Part shown: positions 14,101 to 30,021 of the stretch, in pieces
Layout of the letters: every line of letters starts with the position of its first letter
Numbering within the stretch: the first letter of the stretch is position 1
Source: Bigelowiella natans CCMP2755
Lineage: Eukaryota > Cercozoa > Chlorarachniophyceae
Length of the DNA: 42,942 bases
Assembly (NCBI GenBank): GCA_000320545.1
Contig: ADNK01000914.1
Location: 22,501 to 65,442 of the forward strand
Reading direction: 5' to 3'
The notes under the pieces: generated by a model
The model's database searches: none
The model's input: only the letters and a program-made list of their open reading frames with translations
What the model was told of the DNA's origin: nothing
Program-made: the position numbers and the translations under genes

Positions 14101-14798
14101 GCAAGGATTCTTGGAAGAAGGAGCTCGTAGAAAGATGCACTAGCGTAGAACTGCCTGCGAAGGTCCTGAAATGTCCCGACAACAAGCTGCAGGTGAAGAT
14201 CATCTTTGAGCCGCTGCGGACGGTGCGCGCAGCGTGCGACTTGATGGTTCACAAAAAGAGCGGCGGGTGCTGGAAGTTCAAGCTGAACTTCGTTGCGACC
14301 GATCCTGACTTTGACGACACGATACAGATCGAGGGCAAGCTCGGCGTGAAGACTTCCGTGGCGTTTGGTCTGAACAACATGTTAGATGCGCGACGGACGA
14401 AATTTTCCGCATTCTTCACGTACAATTCTGCCGAGGAATTCAGCGTGAAGCCAAAGACAGGCGTGCTTATGCCAGAAGGAGAAGATCCGACTAAATTCGT
14501 CATAGGATTCACACCGAGGGAATATGGAAAGTCTTTTGCAGGGACCCTCATTATCAGGACAGATTTGATGCAGTGGACGTATCTCATCAAGGGCACACCA
14601 CCGCGCTACGTACGTCCGGTTGCATCATCGACAATCCGAGGATTTTTTGACGGAGCGGGGGTAGGAGGAACGATACAGCGCAAGACTTCCATCACGCGCA
14701 CGAAGAGAAACGTTGTGAGGGAAAACATACGGGCTGTAAAGGGCTCTCCACATTATCAGGGCCGAAATGCGCGCTTAAGACATCCTAATTTTGAGTAA
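5180..14798 (+). CDS. CFAP47: Cilia- and flagella-associated protein 47 (CFAP47/CHDC2-like)
   Basis: Large axonemal protein. CFAP47 family members act in the central-apparatus region of motile cilia. Exons are 5180-11390, 11598-11921, 12163-12335 and 12437-14798, with introns of 207, 241 and 101 bp, GT-AG ends and compatible phases, giving about 3,022 aa, close to the family's usual size of about 3,100-3,200. The protein is a string of Ig-like ASH/MSP-type beta domains (recurring patterns such as LDFG, VDFGFICVG, IRNTG, FKP) with a single calponin-homology domain near the middle (about nt 10435-10790), the CFAP47 order. A Lys/Arg-rich linker lies near nt 11240-11340. The N-terminal 113 codons are one frame off from the rest; dropping one G from the run at 5517-5520 joins them through a beta-strand. 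The end of exon 2 could instead be a later GT near 11992. The gene converges on KatG. Confidence 0.92.
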
Positions 14799-14802
14799 TA
14801 AA
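14797..14802 (+). terminator. AATAAA motif overlapping the CFAP47 stop
   Basis: The sequence TAATAAATG begins at the CFAP47 stop codon, so a canonical AATAAA hexamer overlaps the stop. It could serve as poly(A) signal only if the 3' UTR is very short. No other hexamer is obvious nearby, and the assignment is tentative. Confidence 0.25.
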
Positions 14803-15120
14803 TGAAAATGCTCATGCATGCTGCCTGCATAGCAAACCAGTTTTTGAAGTAACAAATGGCATCGTACACAAACAACTCGATGGCATCTCGCAGCCAGGCA
14901 CACAAGCTAGCAAGCTTATCAAAACTCACATAGAACACCTAGATCATGTTTGTAGAACACATCAGCTAAATGAATGTCGTGATGAGATCGACACACGCAT
15001 CGCACGCACGCACGCACGCACCTGTTGGATGAGCGTAATGAACGCTGCTATGTATGAGACGGATGTAATGAAATGTTTAAATTTTTTCAATGGTCATCCT
15101 AATGTAGCTATGCAATGCAG

Positions 15121-15144
15121 CGGCTACAGCGCTTAAGTTGTATC
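15121..15144 (+). repeat. Dispersed repeat block A, copy 1
   Basis: The 24-base block starting CGGCTACAGCGCTTA and ending GTTGTATC recurs at 24298-24321 with one difference, and similarity continues weakly on both sides. Both copies lie in convergent 3' spacers. It may be part of a degraded dispersed element. Confidence 0.5.
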
Positions 15145-15296
15145 TGTTGGTATGTATACGTACATATTTGTGCAATGCATGATTGTGCTCTAATGTCAGC
15201 TAGTGCTAGAGTGCGTGTCACACATATTATACATCTAGACGTGCTAACACGGATTCAACACCAGGTTAGCGCTGTAGCATAAGCCGTTCTAGCGTT

Positions 15297-15371
15297 GCAT
15301 TGCACAGCTAAGTGAGGATAACCATTGAACAGCATTTAATTGATTAATTATTACGTATGCGTGTTACATGC
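15297..15371 (+). repeat. Dispersed repeat block B, copy 1
   Basis: About 75 bases are similar to 27826-27904. The shared core includes GCATTGCA, then GCTA, TGAGGAT, ACCATTGAACAG, ATTTAAT, TTACATGC and GCTAGC in the same order and spacing with small indels. This suggests an old interspersed element; no terminal repeats or coding capacity were seen. Confidence 0.5.
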
Positions 15372-16005
15372 TAGCATATGAGCCTCAATAATCTCAACTA
15401 TGCCATGTGATGCTGTGCTATTAATTATGGCGTACGCGTTGCATCTGTTTCGTGAAAAAAGTGTAGGTAGTCTGCGCACCCGCCTGAACATATTTCATGC
15501 TAGATGACTTTCTCGCGCAGCAGCGCAATCTGAAGCATGCTTGCATACAGCAACTAATCATAGATGTAGTTGTTGCCACTAGGCTAAACCGTGTGATTTG
15601 CGAAAGTCAACACATGCAAACATCTGATGTGCGTGCTATATAGGATTTTTTTATTAGGGTCATTTTAAATTGCATACACAGGGCGCTTGCACCTGCTTAC
15701 ACATGTATGTTGTATGAGTACATCAAAAATGTTGCTGTTTTGGATCACGATTATTGAGCATACGTTTAAAACTCAACTCATCTCACCCGAAGAATCAACT
15801 AGCGAGATCACGCAGTTGAAAGCTACATCCGACGTTGCATGCGAACTCATGTGTAGGAGTAAGCAACGCTTCTGTGTGCCGAAAGGATAGCAAATCATCG
15901 GCGCTTAGATATATCTGGTTGGAAACGGGGAGGAGGCGGGGCGTGCTCCCCACTTCCCTATTGACCGAATGATATTTCTCCGAAAAGCGGATGCAATTCA
16001 TTCAT

Positions 16006-21994
<5,989 letters not shown>

Positions 21995-22287
21995 GGTGTT
22001 CTCTTCTTTTGTGTACCTTCGTGTGGGACGAATGGCTTGGAATTTCTCTTGAAATAGTCTTTATTTCTTCCCTGCGACATCCTTTTACCATGCACTTCTC
22101 TAGTTCTTTGCGACAAAGAAATGCATGTTTCTCCTCAATGTTCTTGTTTGTTAATTCAAGTCGTAGATCTAGATTGCCCTTGAATTCCGTGGTTTGCGAG
22201 GAGAATGGGCAATCCTACACTCGAAGTGAAACTGATGCATCCACGCTTGCTTGCGTGCATTTGTTAGATCTAGTTTCCCTCGTAGCA
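21995..22287. promoter_or_regulatory. Shared divergent 5' region of KatG and the RIIa/EF-hand gene
   Basis: The KatG start (21994, minus strand) and the RIIa/EF-hand start (22288, plus strand) are separated by only 293 bp, so both promoters and 5' UTRs must lie here or overlap the neighbouring gene. I recognise no TATA box or named transcription-factor site. An in-frame upstream ATG at 22009 would extend the EF-hand protein by 93 residues through this spacer. That extension has no domain character and I read it as untranslated. Confidence 0.5.
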
Positions 22288-23286
22288 ATGGATAGGGTCT
22301 ACTCCGCAGAGCAGATAACAGTGCCGCCGTCCCTGCCGGGCATCCTGAAGGGGTTCACGAAGGAGGTGATCCGGCACCAGCCCCAGGATATCTTGGATTT
22401 TGGAGCCGGGTACTTCGCGGCAGCAAAGAAGGGCAGTCTCGAAGACTTCCTGAAGGGATGGGGGAGTCGGGAGGTCAAGAAGGCTCCTGAAACAAAGGGC
22501 CAAGGATCAGGTCTCACCACGGGCCAAGGATCAGGCCTCACCGCTGCTGAAGAAAAGCAGATACTCGAGCTTTTCTCGAAGATTGACCTAGAAAATCGTG
22601 GTGTGGTCTTAGCTAAGGATCTTTCTCGCTTTGATAAAAATGGGAAGCTTTTCGCCAAGCTTGATACCTCAAAAGACGGCGAAGTGAGTGAAGAAGAATA
22701 CCTAGCATTTTTCAAGGGCTTGAAAGCAAAAAATGCAAAAGCAATCGAGGGATACCTCGCGTACGCTGAGAAAACTTTGCTTAAATTGACCGTTGGCGAG
22801 GAGGAAGACATCCTGGACTTGTTTTCCAAGGTAGACACGGATGGAAACGGGGTGCTTGATAAAATAGAACTTTATCGATTCGACAAGAATGGGAAGTTGT
22901 TTGCGAAGTTGGACACCTCAAAAGACGGGAAAATCGACAAAGCAGAGTACCTCAAATTTTTCCAAGGGCTGAAGCTGAAGAACCCAAAAGCACTTTGGGG
23001 ATATTTGAGGTATGCTCAAGGATGTCTCAAGAAGCTAACATTAGATGAAGAGAAGGAGATAAAATCCGTTTTCGATACAATTGATGTGGACAAAAGCGGT
23101 GAGATCGAAGAAAAGGAACTCGCTAAGCTTGACAAAAATGGGAAACTCTTCGCACGCCTTGACACGTCCAAAGACGGGAAGGTGAGCATCACAGAATATT
23201 TGAATTTCTTCAAAAAGATGAAAGTTGACAACCCGAGAGCTGTATATGGATATATCAAGTATGCTAAAGGTGTATTGAAGATGTGA
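22288..23286 (+). CDS. RIIa docking domain plus six EF-hand loops, probable axonemal Ca2+ sensor
   Basis: Intronless 332-aa protein. Residues about 9-45 (VPPSLPGILKGFTKEVIRHQP, then DILDFGAGYF) match the RIIa/R2D2 dimerisation-docking fold, known from PKA regulatory subunits and ciliary proteins (ROPN1, SPA17, radial-spoke RSP11) that bind AKAP helices. A short Gly-rich linker with a duplicated KGQGSGLT motif follows. Then come three tandem modules of about 83 residues, each with two EF loops and a central FDKNGKLFAKLDTSKDG-type signature. Five loops fit the 12-residue Ca2+ consensus, for example DTDGNGVLDKIE, DVDKSGEIEEKE and DTSKDGKIDKAE. The first (DLENRGVVLAKD) is degenerate. I chose the ATG at 22288 because the RIIa domain begins just after it. 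Inference: a cAMP/AKAP- or radial-spoke-linked Ca2+ sensor in flagella. The gene is divergent from KatG. Confidence 0.82.
   Translation: MDRVYSAEQITVPPSLPGILKGFTKEVIRHQPQDILDFGAGYFAAAKKGSLEDFLKGWGSREVKKAPETKGQGSGLTTGQGSGLTAAEEKQILELFSKIDLENRGVVLAKDLSRFDKNGKLFAKLDTSKDGEVSEEEYLAFFKGLKAKNAKAIEGYLAYAEKTLLKLTVGEEEDILDLFSKVDTDGNGVLDKIELYRFDKNGKLFAKLDTSKDGKIDKAEYLKFFQGLKLKNPKALWGYLRYAQGCLKKLTLDEEKEIKSVFDTIDVDKSGEIEEKELAKLDKNGKLFARLDTSKDGKVSITEYLNFFKKMKVDNPRAVYGYIKYAKGVLKM
22496..22545 (+). repeat. 24-bp tandem duplication in the linker
   Basis: Two near-identical 24-base units (GGGCCAAGGATCAGG followed by TCTCACCAC or CCTCACCGC) encode the doubled GQGSGLT linker between the RIIa and EF-hand parts. 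They preserve the frame. Confidence 0.7.
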
Positions 23287-23819
23287 ATTAGAGAGCAGAT
23301 AAAACTATGACCGTGTGGCAGCTGCTAAATGAATTTTGCAATGTACATGTAGCAAACAAATTATTAAATGGACAAGATTTTTTGCTAGCGACACGATAGT
23401 ACACATGTCTAGTTGTACAATTCGATTAGATGATGATGAGTTTCTAGATTTGTGTGTGGCCGCGCGCTTTCACATGCATGTAGTAGCGTTGTGTTTAGCT
23501 TTGTAGAGTAGCATGCGCCCGGCACGGTTCGGTTAAATAGATCCATCTGCTGAGAGTGTCTCTACAAAACAGTGAATGAAAGTCGTTGCACATCCATGCA
23601 GTCGGATCGCTGGTGTCATTTATTGCACATATACGCATGCAGCATCTCCGCACGCGCTATACGCACTGACATGTCATGTCCTACTCATACACCAAACACA
23701 AAATAATGTGATCCACGCTAGCATGCACGGAGATCTCTAGATCTAGACATACGTCCCAATGTGATGGGGGTAATGCGACAATGCTAGCTAAGCATTGCTT
23801 CTGTCTTGATCTTGACCTC

Positions 23820-23852
23820 CCCCCCCCCCCCCCCCCCCCTCTCTCTCTCTCC
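23820..23852 (+). repeat. Poly-C run followed by CT repeat
   Basis: About 18 or more consecutive C followed by (CT)n and CCCTCC. The exact length is likely uncertain in the assembly. Confidence 0.7.
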
Positions 23853-24297
23853 CTCCTGCCCCCTTTGTTTACAGGCCGGTGCTGGATCAACTCCTGATAT
23901 TAGCTGAGTTTGTAAGTAACAGGAGAAGACCCTCTTCCCCCATCAATGCCATCACTTTGTATCACAAACGAACATTATCAGGCAGCACACAACTGCGTGT
24001 ACGTACTGCGCGACATCGACATAAGAATATATATATTCTTTTAAATGCATAATGATCGAGGCACATAATTAATACGAAGTACAGAGTCGTGCATAGCTGC
24101 ACATCTAGATATGCTAGGTTGTGTTTTTGCCGTACGTGTGTATCTGTAATGACAATATCGCATATAGGTAAAATCATGATCACAAGTAATAATATAGATG
24201 CTATAAAACAATACGTAGGAATATTGTCACTGATGTAATTATGTAATTAGATCTTTACTTCAATAATCATGTGTAGGGTTCTATATATTCAGCGCAA

Positions 24298-24321
24298 CGG
24301 CTACAGCGCTTATGTTGTATC
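24298..24321 (+). repeat. Dispersed repeat block A, copy 2
   Basis: Matches 15121-15144 at 23 of 24 positions (CGGCTACAGCGCTTA then T instead of A, then GTTGTATC). See copy 1. Confidence 0.5.
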
Positions 24322-24569
24322 AGTTTGTTCATGCTATTATGTGTAGTCATGTATTTTATAATTTATGATCATATTTAAAAGCATTGATATCATATCGCCG
24401 TTGTCACGCAAGTAATAACATACTGTCTATAACAATTACCATATACATAGAAATTGTCGGACGATCATGTCGCAGCGCCTTACGCGCATTATTAGTAATA
24501 TTATTCACAGTCCATCTCATGTTCAGTTTTTTTTTTAGATGAGAAAATGATTGTACCTAGTTCTTTCAG

Positions 24570-25451
24570 CTACTCATCCAAAATTCGCAGTGCAGCATCA
24601 ATCATTTCTATGTCTCTCGCCAAACACTTATTATCATAATCTATAGACCCATCATATTTTGAACTCGTTGCAGATTCATCTGCTTGATCCTCTCCTACAG
24701 AGGGACGCTGCGATTGCCCTTTATCTATGCTTTCTTTGGCTCCTCCATTATCACCTCCAGCATCTAAGTCTAAACCAGAAGAATCTCCAACGTTGCCCTT
24801 TTGTTCCACGTCTTCCCCAGCATCTTTCGAGTTCGTCTGAATCTCTACAGCATCTATTTCCTGTGCGCCATCGTTGCCTTCGCAAGCATCACTGTGTTCA
24901 TCTATGTTTTCTTTAGCTCCTCCATCAGCATCTAAGTCTAAACCAGAAGAATCTCCAACGTTACCCTTTTGTTCCACGTCTTCCCCAGCATCTTTCGAGT
25001 TCGTCTGAGTCTCTACAGTATCTATTTCCTGTGCGCCATCGTTGCCTTCGCAAGTATCACAGTGTTCGTGGCTATCGCCCAGCTGTTTCAGGAAGTCCTC
25101 GGCCTGTATCCCTTCCCGTACGAGTTTCTGAGCTCTATGATCGCCTGCAGCCGTTCCTCTATCTTCCCCATCATTTATTTCGGCAGGGAATTCTATCACA
25201 TGCGCTTCCCTGAAAGTGGCAACGGGCTCTAGATTATGCGATCCGTTTCCAAACTCGCCGGTAAGTGGTTTTCCTTCAGAGATTATCTCCAAAGCGGCAG
25301 CTCCCTCAGAAGTGGAGGAAGCACTACTTTCCGCATCCTCTTCTATATATGAACCATGACGTTTTGTAATGCATTTGTAGGATAGCACCTGAGTTCCCAG
25401 GGGCGGCGGGGCGGGGCCGATCTCTCTGCCGGAGCAACAGACCGTACCCAT
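24570..25451 (-). CDS. Acidic protein with dual-acylation N-terminus and internal duplication
   Basis: Single-exon 293-aa protein of no family I recognise. It begins MGTVCCSG: Gly2 could be N-myristoylated, and the adjacent Cys5-Cys6 would suit palmitoylation, the dual signal of many flagellar-membrane and signalling proteins. After about 110 residues come two tandem copies of a 56-residue acidic unit containing CEGNDGAQEID, NSKDAGEDVEQKGNVGDSS and GLDLDA. They are almost identical, apart from a small GGDN-type insertion in the second. The C-terminus (about 45 residues) ends in a short hydrophobic/acidic helix-like segment, AALRILDE. There are no membrane spans or catalytic motifs. It converges on the RIIa/EF-hand gene. 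A membrane-tethered scaffold or Ca2+ buffer is possible, but function is unknown. Confidence 0.65.
   Translation of the reverse strand: MGTVCCSGREIGPAPPPLGTQVLSYKCITKRHGSYIEEDAESSASSTSEGAAALEIISEGKPLTGEFGNGSHNLEPVATFREAHVIEFPAEINDGEDRGTAAGDHRAQKLVREGIQAEDFLKQLGDSHEHCDTCEGNDGAQEIDTVETQTNSKDAGEDVEQKGNVGDSSGLDLDADGGAKENIDEHSDACEGNDGAQEIDAVEIQTNSKDAGEDVEQKGNVGDSSGLDLDAGGDNGGAKESIDKGQSQRPSVGEDQADESATSSKYDGSIDYDNKCLARDIEMIDAALRILDE
24734..25072 (-). repeat. 168-bp in-frame tandem duplication
   Basis: Two copies with a period of 168 bases: for example AACCAGAAGAATCTCC occurs at 24773 and 24941 on the plus strand. They encode the doubled 56-residue unit of the acidic protein. Very high nucleotide identity, including at third positions, suggests recent duplication or gene conversion. 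Confidence 0.8.
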
Positions 25452-25972
25452 TCGCGTGTGCCGTCCTGCGTTCAGACCCCTTCTTCGTTACGGATTACGT
25501 TTCGGAAGTTCATCCGATAAATTATTTTCCAAATCTTTTACACGACGAAAACTGTCGACTCGCGATCGAATATGGGCATGGCCCCCTCGCCAAAAACTGA
25601 GGGCAGGAACTATGTATGTCGCACATACATGTACACATTGTTCCTTCCACCCTCATAGATCTAATTCTGTCCTGCGACAAGCTTCTCTCCCTAGTCGCAT
25701 CAGATGAAGCATCATCGCTTTCTTTTGGCTCCATTCCGCTACATGACGACGTAGCCTGGCACAAGGAGCATGGCATTTTGTCAGGAGCATGCGACAACGG
25801 CAGCTTGCAACGACGCCTTCCCAATGACTGGGCGATGATGATGATGATGATGGCTTTAACGATGGGGGGGGGTCTCCTCAAAACCCACCGGGAAACAAAA
25901 AAAGAATAAAAAAAGAAAAAGAAAGGGGGGGGGGAGCAAGCGCAGGCAGGCAGGAAACGTTGAAACGAAGGA
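25452..25972. other. Spacer between the acidic protein gene and ankyrin pseudogene
   Basis: About 520 bp upstream of two divergent units. Contains an ATG microsatellite near 25835-25852, several G runs (25865, 25924) and an A-rich stretch. No gene is supported. Confidence 0.5.
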
Positions 25973-26900
25973 ATGGCGGCGCTTCGCCCTGCCGACGAGC
26001 GCCTGTTGGTTTTCTCAAGCGTGGGTTGCCTCAATGAAGTCAGATGTCAAATCGAAGCTCGCTGTGCAAACGTCGAAGTTCAGGACGCACAGGACAGGAC
26101 CCCGCTTTGTGTAGCAGCTCTGAGCGGCAACATCCACATCGTGCGATGTGGTCGAGCAAGCTGGTGCCAATCTTGATGGAGTTGACATCCGTGGTTTTCC
26201 ACCACTGCTGTGGGCAGTCCACGAGAGACGTCCGAAGATCGTGAGATGTTTGGTGGAGGACGTGAAGGCCAGCATCAAAGGGCAAGGGATGGAAACTCCA
26301 TGACTGCACTTCATGCTGGTGCTGGACAGCTGCGCATGCACACATGGTGAGACACGTCATCGAAAATTGTGATGCAAGGGTGGATGCAGTGGACAGCAAA
26401 CGCGAGACTCCCGTCTTTTGCATTTGCGCTGTCCGTGGCCATCATCATGGCATTGTGCGCTGTTTGGTGGAAGCGGTCCGTGCCGATCCAAATCACAGGG
26501 ACATCGCAGGGAGGACTCCCCTCAATGCAGCCACGTTCGAGAACAATTTTGAGGCCATGAAGCTTCTCGTGGAGAAGGCTAGTGCATGCCCAGAGATTCC
26601 TGACTTCAGGGGCGACACCCCCCTTTTCTGGTCCGTACGACACCGCAGTTTTGACGTAGCACGATGCGTTGGTCGAGAATGCTGGGCATTTGTCCTCCTT
26701 GCAATCTTCCTCATCCACCGCTGTGGGCAAGATCCCGGGAAGCTGCGGGAACTTGCTTGCACGTCCCTCCATCTTCGGCGTAACCGATTCATCTGCAACA
26801 TTGACACGTTTTGCAAAGGATGTGAATCGCTTGCTCTTGAGCGTTCGATGCTTCATGCTCACACGGCAAAGGCAGCACATGCACTTGCTGCTAGCTAGCT
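25973..26900 (+). pseudogene. Decayed ankyrin-repeat gene, plus strand
   Basis: Ankyrin repeats are recognisable in several frames in succession. Frame one (from ATG 25973) holds DRTPLCVAALSGNIHIVRC. From about 26148 a second frame reads VVEQAGANLDGVDIRG then PPLLWAVHERRPKIVRCLVE. Near 26285 a third reads RDGNSMTALHAGAGQL. From 26344 a fourth reads HHHGIVRCLVEAVRADPNHRD, then GRTPLNAA and EAMKLLVEKASACPEI. Another shift near 26665 restores LVENAGHLSSL. Two of the shifts fall at the same RCLVE motif. Repeat continuity across the shifts means introns are not needed, so at least four frameshifts have accumulated. It begins with a plausible ATG and could once have encoded a short ankyrin protein with about six repeats. 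Confidence 0.75.
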
Positions 26901-27283
26901 AGCTAGGCAATGAGTCCGCGAGATGCACACTTTTGTGCAATGTGCACTCTTCCCACCCCAGCCCGCCCCCCCTTTCTCCTTTAATCGTCAAACATGACTT
27001 GCGTCAACACACCCAATGGCACTGCAGTGCAAACCTTGTCCATGTGTTCTTGCTTGAATCTTGACAGCTTGTGGTGGGGTTGCAATGGAGATCCAGCACA
27101 CATTGCATGCGGGGGCTCTAGTTTGCGAGTTCTGTCATGCGCCATTCATCAACAAATGCCCATTGCACTAGTTGCACAGACTGTGCCACAAGTTTTGCAA
27201 GCTCATGAGGGTGTGCGCACACTGGCTTTGCATCATTGTGAAATTTGAGCACAAAAACGCCAAAATTGCTCTCAATTGAGAGG
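26901..27283. other. Spacer between the two ankyrin remnants
   Basis: Begins with a (CTAG)n run near 26891-26906 and continues with unremarkable sequence. Minus-strand frames here may be the far, unrecognisable end of the neighbouring ankyrin remnant. I see no supportable gene. Confidence 0.4.
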
Positions 27284-27800
27284 TCATGCCACTCGTTGCA
27301 GGTTTGACGGAGTTGTGCAATTGTCTCTGCTGTCATGTGCGACCACTTCCGCCCCTAACCCTCGCTGCAATCCCGTGCTTAAGAAGTGCAAATCCCTCAA
27401 GTTTCTGTTGAACACCTCAATCTGACGCTCGACACAATCTTGTTGGATGAAGATTTTGAGTTCGTCATGGTTTTTCAAGTCATTGCCAGTGCATGCATTC
27501 CTTTTTTTGGCCTCAACGTTTGGCTTCATGTGAATTGAGGAATTCACGATCTCCAAATGATCACCCTTACTGCAACCTAAAGCAACGGAGCATTACCCCT
27601 ACACTCCTTTGCCTCAATGTTTGCGTTCATGTCAACCAGGCATTTTACGATCTCCAAATGACCCTTGCATTGAACACGCGATCAACGGAGTCTCATGTGA
27701 ACCGCCGCACTCCCCAACATTTGCATTCCCCCCGCTAGCCCGATTGTGCGCTTCAGGCGGGGAAGGTAGTTGCCGAGCATTGCTTTGAAGGTGGTGCTGG
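27284..27800 (-). pseudogene. Decayed ankyrin-repeat gene, minus strand
   Basis: On the minus strand, from about 27690 downward, ETPLIACSMQ is followed after a one-base shift by GHLEIVKCLVDMNANIEAKE and RGNAPLL-stop. After another shift comes SKGDHLEIVNSSIHMKPNVEAK. These are classic ankyrin elements (TPL, GHLEIV, ANVEAK) in two imperfect tandem units about 95-100 bp apart, for example CACGATCTCCAAATGA near 27547 and TACGATCTCCAAATGA near 27647 on the plus strand. A stop and at least two frameshifts show it is dead. It faces the plus-strand ankyrin remnant, so both may come from one inverted or dispersed family. Confidence 0.65.
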
Positions 27801-27825
27801 AGATGTCAGGCGACACAGTCATTGG

Positions 27826-27904
27826 CATTGCATAGCTACATGAGGATGACCATTGAACAGATTTAATTTGATTGATCACATCCGTCTTACATGCAGCTAG
27901 CTTG
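27826..27904 (+). repeat. Dispersed repeat block B, copy 2
   Basis: Matches about 15297-15371 with small indels (shared GGCATTGCA, TGAGGAT-ACCATTGAACAG, ATTTAATT-GATT, TTACATGC). It lies just beyond the 3' end of the MFS transporter gene. Confidence 0.5.
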
Positions 27905-28049
27905 CTAGGTAGGGCGTGATTTCGTCCGCCGATTGGCCAAGGCTACAGAAGAATTTCCCTCGATGCTACAATGCTAGAATGATAAGCATAACTTTGCATG
28001 TCCAATGTACCAAATGACGCGGTTTTTTTAGCACAGAGATATAGTCGGC

Positions 28050-28297
28050 TTAATATCCGTTGTTGTTAACTACTGCAGCGGCAGCGGCATCTGTCGCGGT
28101 TGGTGTGGTGTGCCACTGAGTGTCAGGTACCTCTGCAACCTCAGGTGCTGTCTTTGGGAGCGTGCCAGCGATGACGCACGCGACCAGCAACACCCCGGTA
28201 GCGATCAGAAATACCTGGGGATAGAACAATCATTGTGAGCAACTACATGATATTCTTCACTTCCTTCCATCATTTTCATACCTATGCATTCCTTCGC

Positions 28298-28340
<43 letters not shown>

Positions 28341-29687
28341 TCCTCTCTCTCTCTTAATCCGTTAACTAGAATAATTATACATAAATAATTATTCGAAGAA
28401 ATCGATCGGAAATCAATTCTACCACGCCGGGTCCCAGTGTGAGTAAATCGAAGAGGCCAAACTTCACTGGCTGGACCAACGAGTAGAGATTCGGGAACAT
28501 CAGAGGACTTACGACCGCTGCTAGTACCTGCACAAGTGAGAAGAAACGGGATGGAACCAATGCGACGACAACAACCTCTTCTTTTTCTAACCAATCTAGC
28601 TCTCGTTTCGCTCTGCCACCGAGTCCCTTACGTCGGAGCGGTTGCAAGCATGGGCACTCTGCTCATATCATTACTTCTACTTCTAAAAAGGGGCATCATG
28701 ACGATAGGAATGCTTGGACGATGCACCGAGCGCATATATTCGTTCCAGAACAGATACCTCCAAAGAGCCGTACGCCGCAAGCATTGTTGGTCTGGTCTCT
28801 GCGCCAAGAGCACGGGAGAGCAGCGCTCGGGCGACAGGGAAGAGAACTGCACTAAAAGCTAGTCCGAGGGAGGCGATATAAACTTCCCAGCCCTGCGTAA
28901 AACAGCAGGAAAACGCTCGTCATTTCTTCGTGTATCCCGGTGTGATCATATCATCGTTCGATTTGCCATCGGCGTCACATTCTCGCGGCGTTGCTGCTTC
29001 TACACTCGCTGCATGGTCGTACTCGTTGTGGTTTTCTACCTTTGCCAGGAATGTGAACGAACCGAGTGCTATCGCGGTGGTTATTAGGCCGATCAAGATC
29101 TTTCGGGGAAACAAAGCAATGTTCAACCAAAAAAGGCGGCTGTTAAATGCTTTAAATAGCTATCAACGAATACGAAATAAGGAAGTTCTGCACCGCGGCA
29201 TTGGCGAGGATAAATGTCAGTTTGAACTATTATGCATGTGAGTGTTAACTACGATGCTCTTTCCGGAGTAGCCTTTGTTTCTCAATATCGGAAGGACCCA
29301 TCTGAGGAGGAAGAGAAGAAGTGATGAGAAGCAATTTCTGATTGAGCCATGCTCCTAAGAATGATAACAATCGTGCTCTGATTGAGCAAAACTAGGAACT
29401 TGATCGGCGAGAAAAGGAGAAACGAACGGAGGTGAGAGAGTTTTGCAACACATCAAAGCATTCATAAATGCCCTCCACCGCACAGACATGTACGCGTGGC
29501 GTATTACAAGAGCCCAATAGCGCCAGACAGGAAGATAATAGTCTGAATATAACCAACCTGCAATACGCACGAAACAACATATTTTGAAAGTGAATTCCCA
29601 CACTCTCTATCTCAACCGTTGTCATTGTCATCATCCCTACCGACAAAATCAGCATCACCAAAACTGTGATATATATATATATATATA

Positions 29688-29725
<38 letters not shown>

Positions 29726-29986
29726 CTCATTGCCTCTTCCCCCCCCCTCATCCTCCTCTTCTTAATCCTACCTCCTGCGTGGACATTCCGAAGGTTTTCT
29801 TGATGTAGAGAGGAACAATCGAGATGGCCCCCAAGGAACCTACCAACGATAACTGATACCCGTGGACAGGAAGAACCAGAGAGGAGGAGAAGGGGAGGAG
29901 GGGAGGAGGAGATGAGGATGGAGAGGAGAGTGCCAACAATGGACAGCCGAAAGTGTTCAACACTCGGAAAGATTTTGTGTGCTCGC

Positions 29987-30021
<35 letters not shown>

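Larger units (their letters stand above)
14799..16005. other. Convergent 3' spacer between CFAP47 and KatG
   Basis: This 1.2-kb spacer lies between the 3' ends of two convergent genes. I see no credible coding region. It is rich in TGCATG/GCATGC-like alternating motifs, holds a short GCAC tandem array near 14998-15020, and carries two sequence blocks that recur elsewhere in the window (15121-15144 and about 15297-15371). The longest open frames are under 70 codons and look like chance. Confidence 0.6.
23287..24569. other. Convergent 3' spacer
   Basis: A 1.28-kb spacer between the RIIa/EF-hand gene (+) and the acidic lipid-anchored gene (-). No coding signal seen. It is AT-rich with many TGCATG and CTAGATCTAG-type palindromic words. 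It contains a run of 18-20 C near 23820 followed by a CT tract, and dispersed block A copy 2 at 24298-24321. Confidence 0.6.

Noticed and set aside
13521-14252. 243-codon minus-strand frame inside CFAP47
   Set aside because: It is antisense to conserved CFAP47 exon 4 and has no domain character. The same applies to 8120-8686, 9366-9926 and 12425-13126.
22009-22287. Upstream in-frame extension of the RIIa/EF-hand protein
   Set aside because: The extra 93 residues show no domain and would occupy most of the shared 5' spacer. The RIIa domain starts right after ATG 22288.
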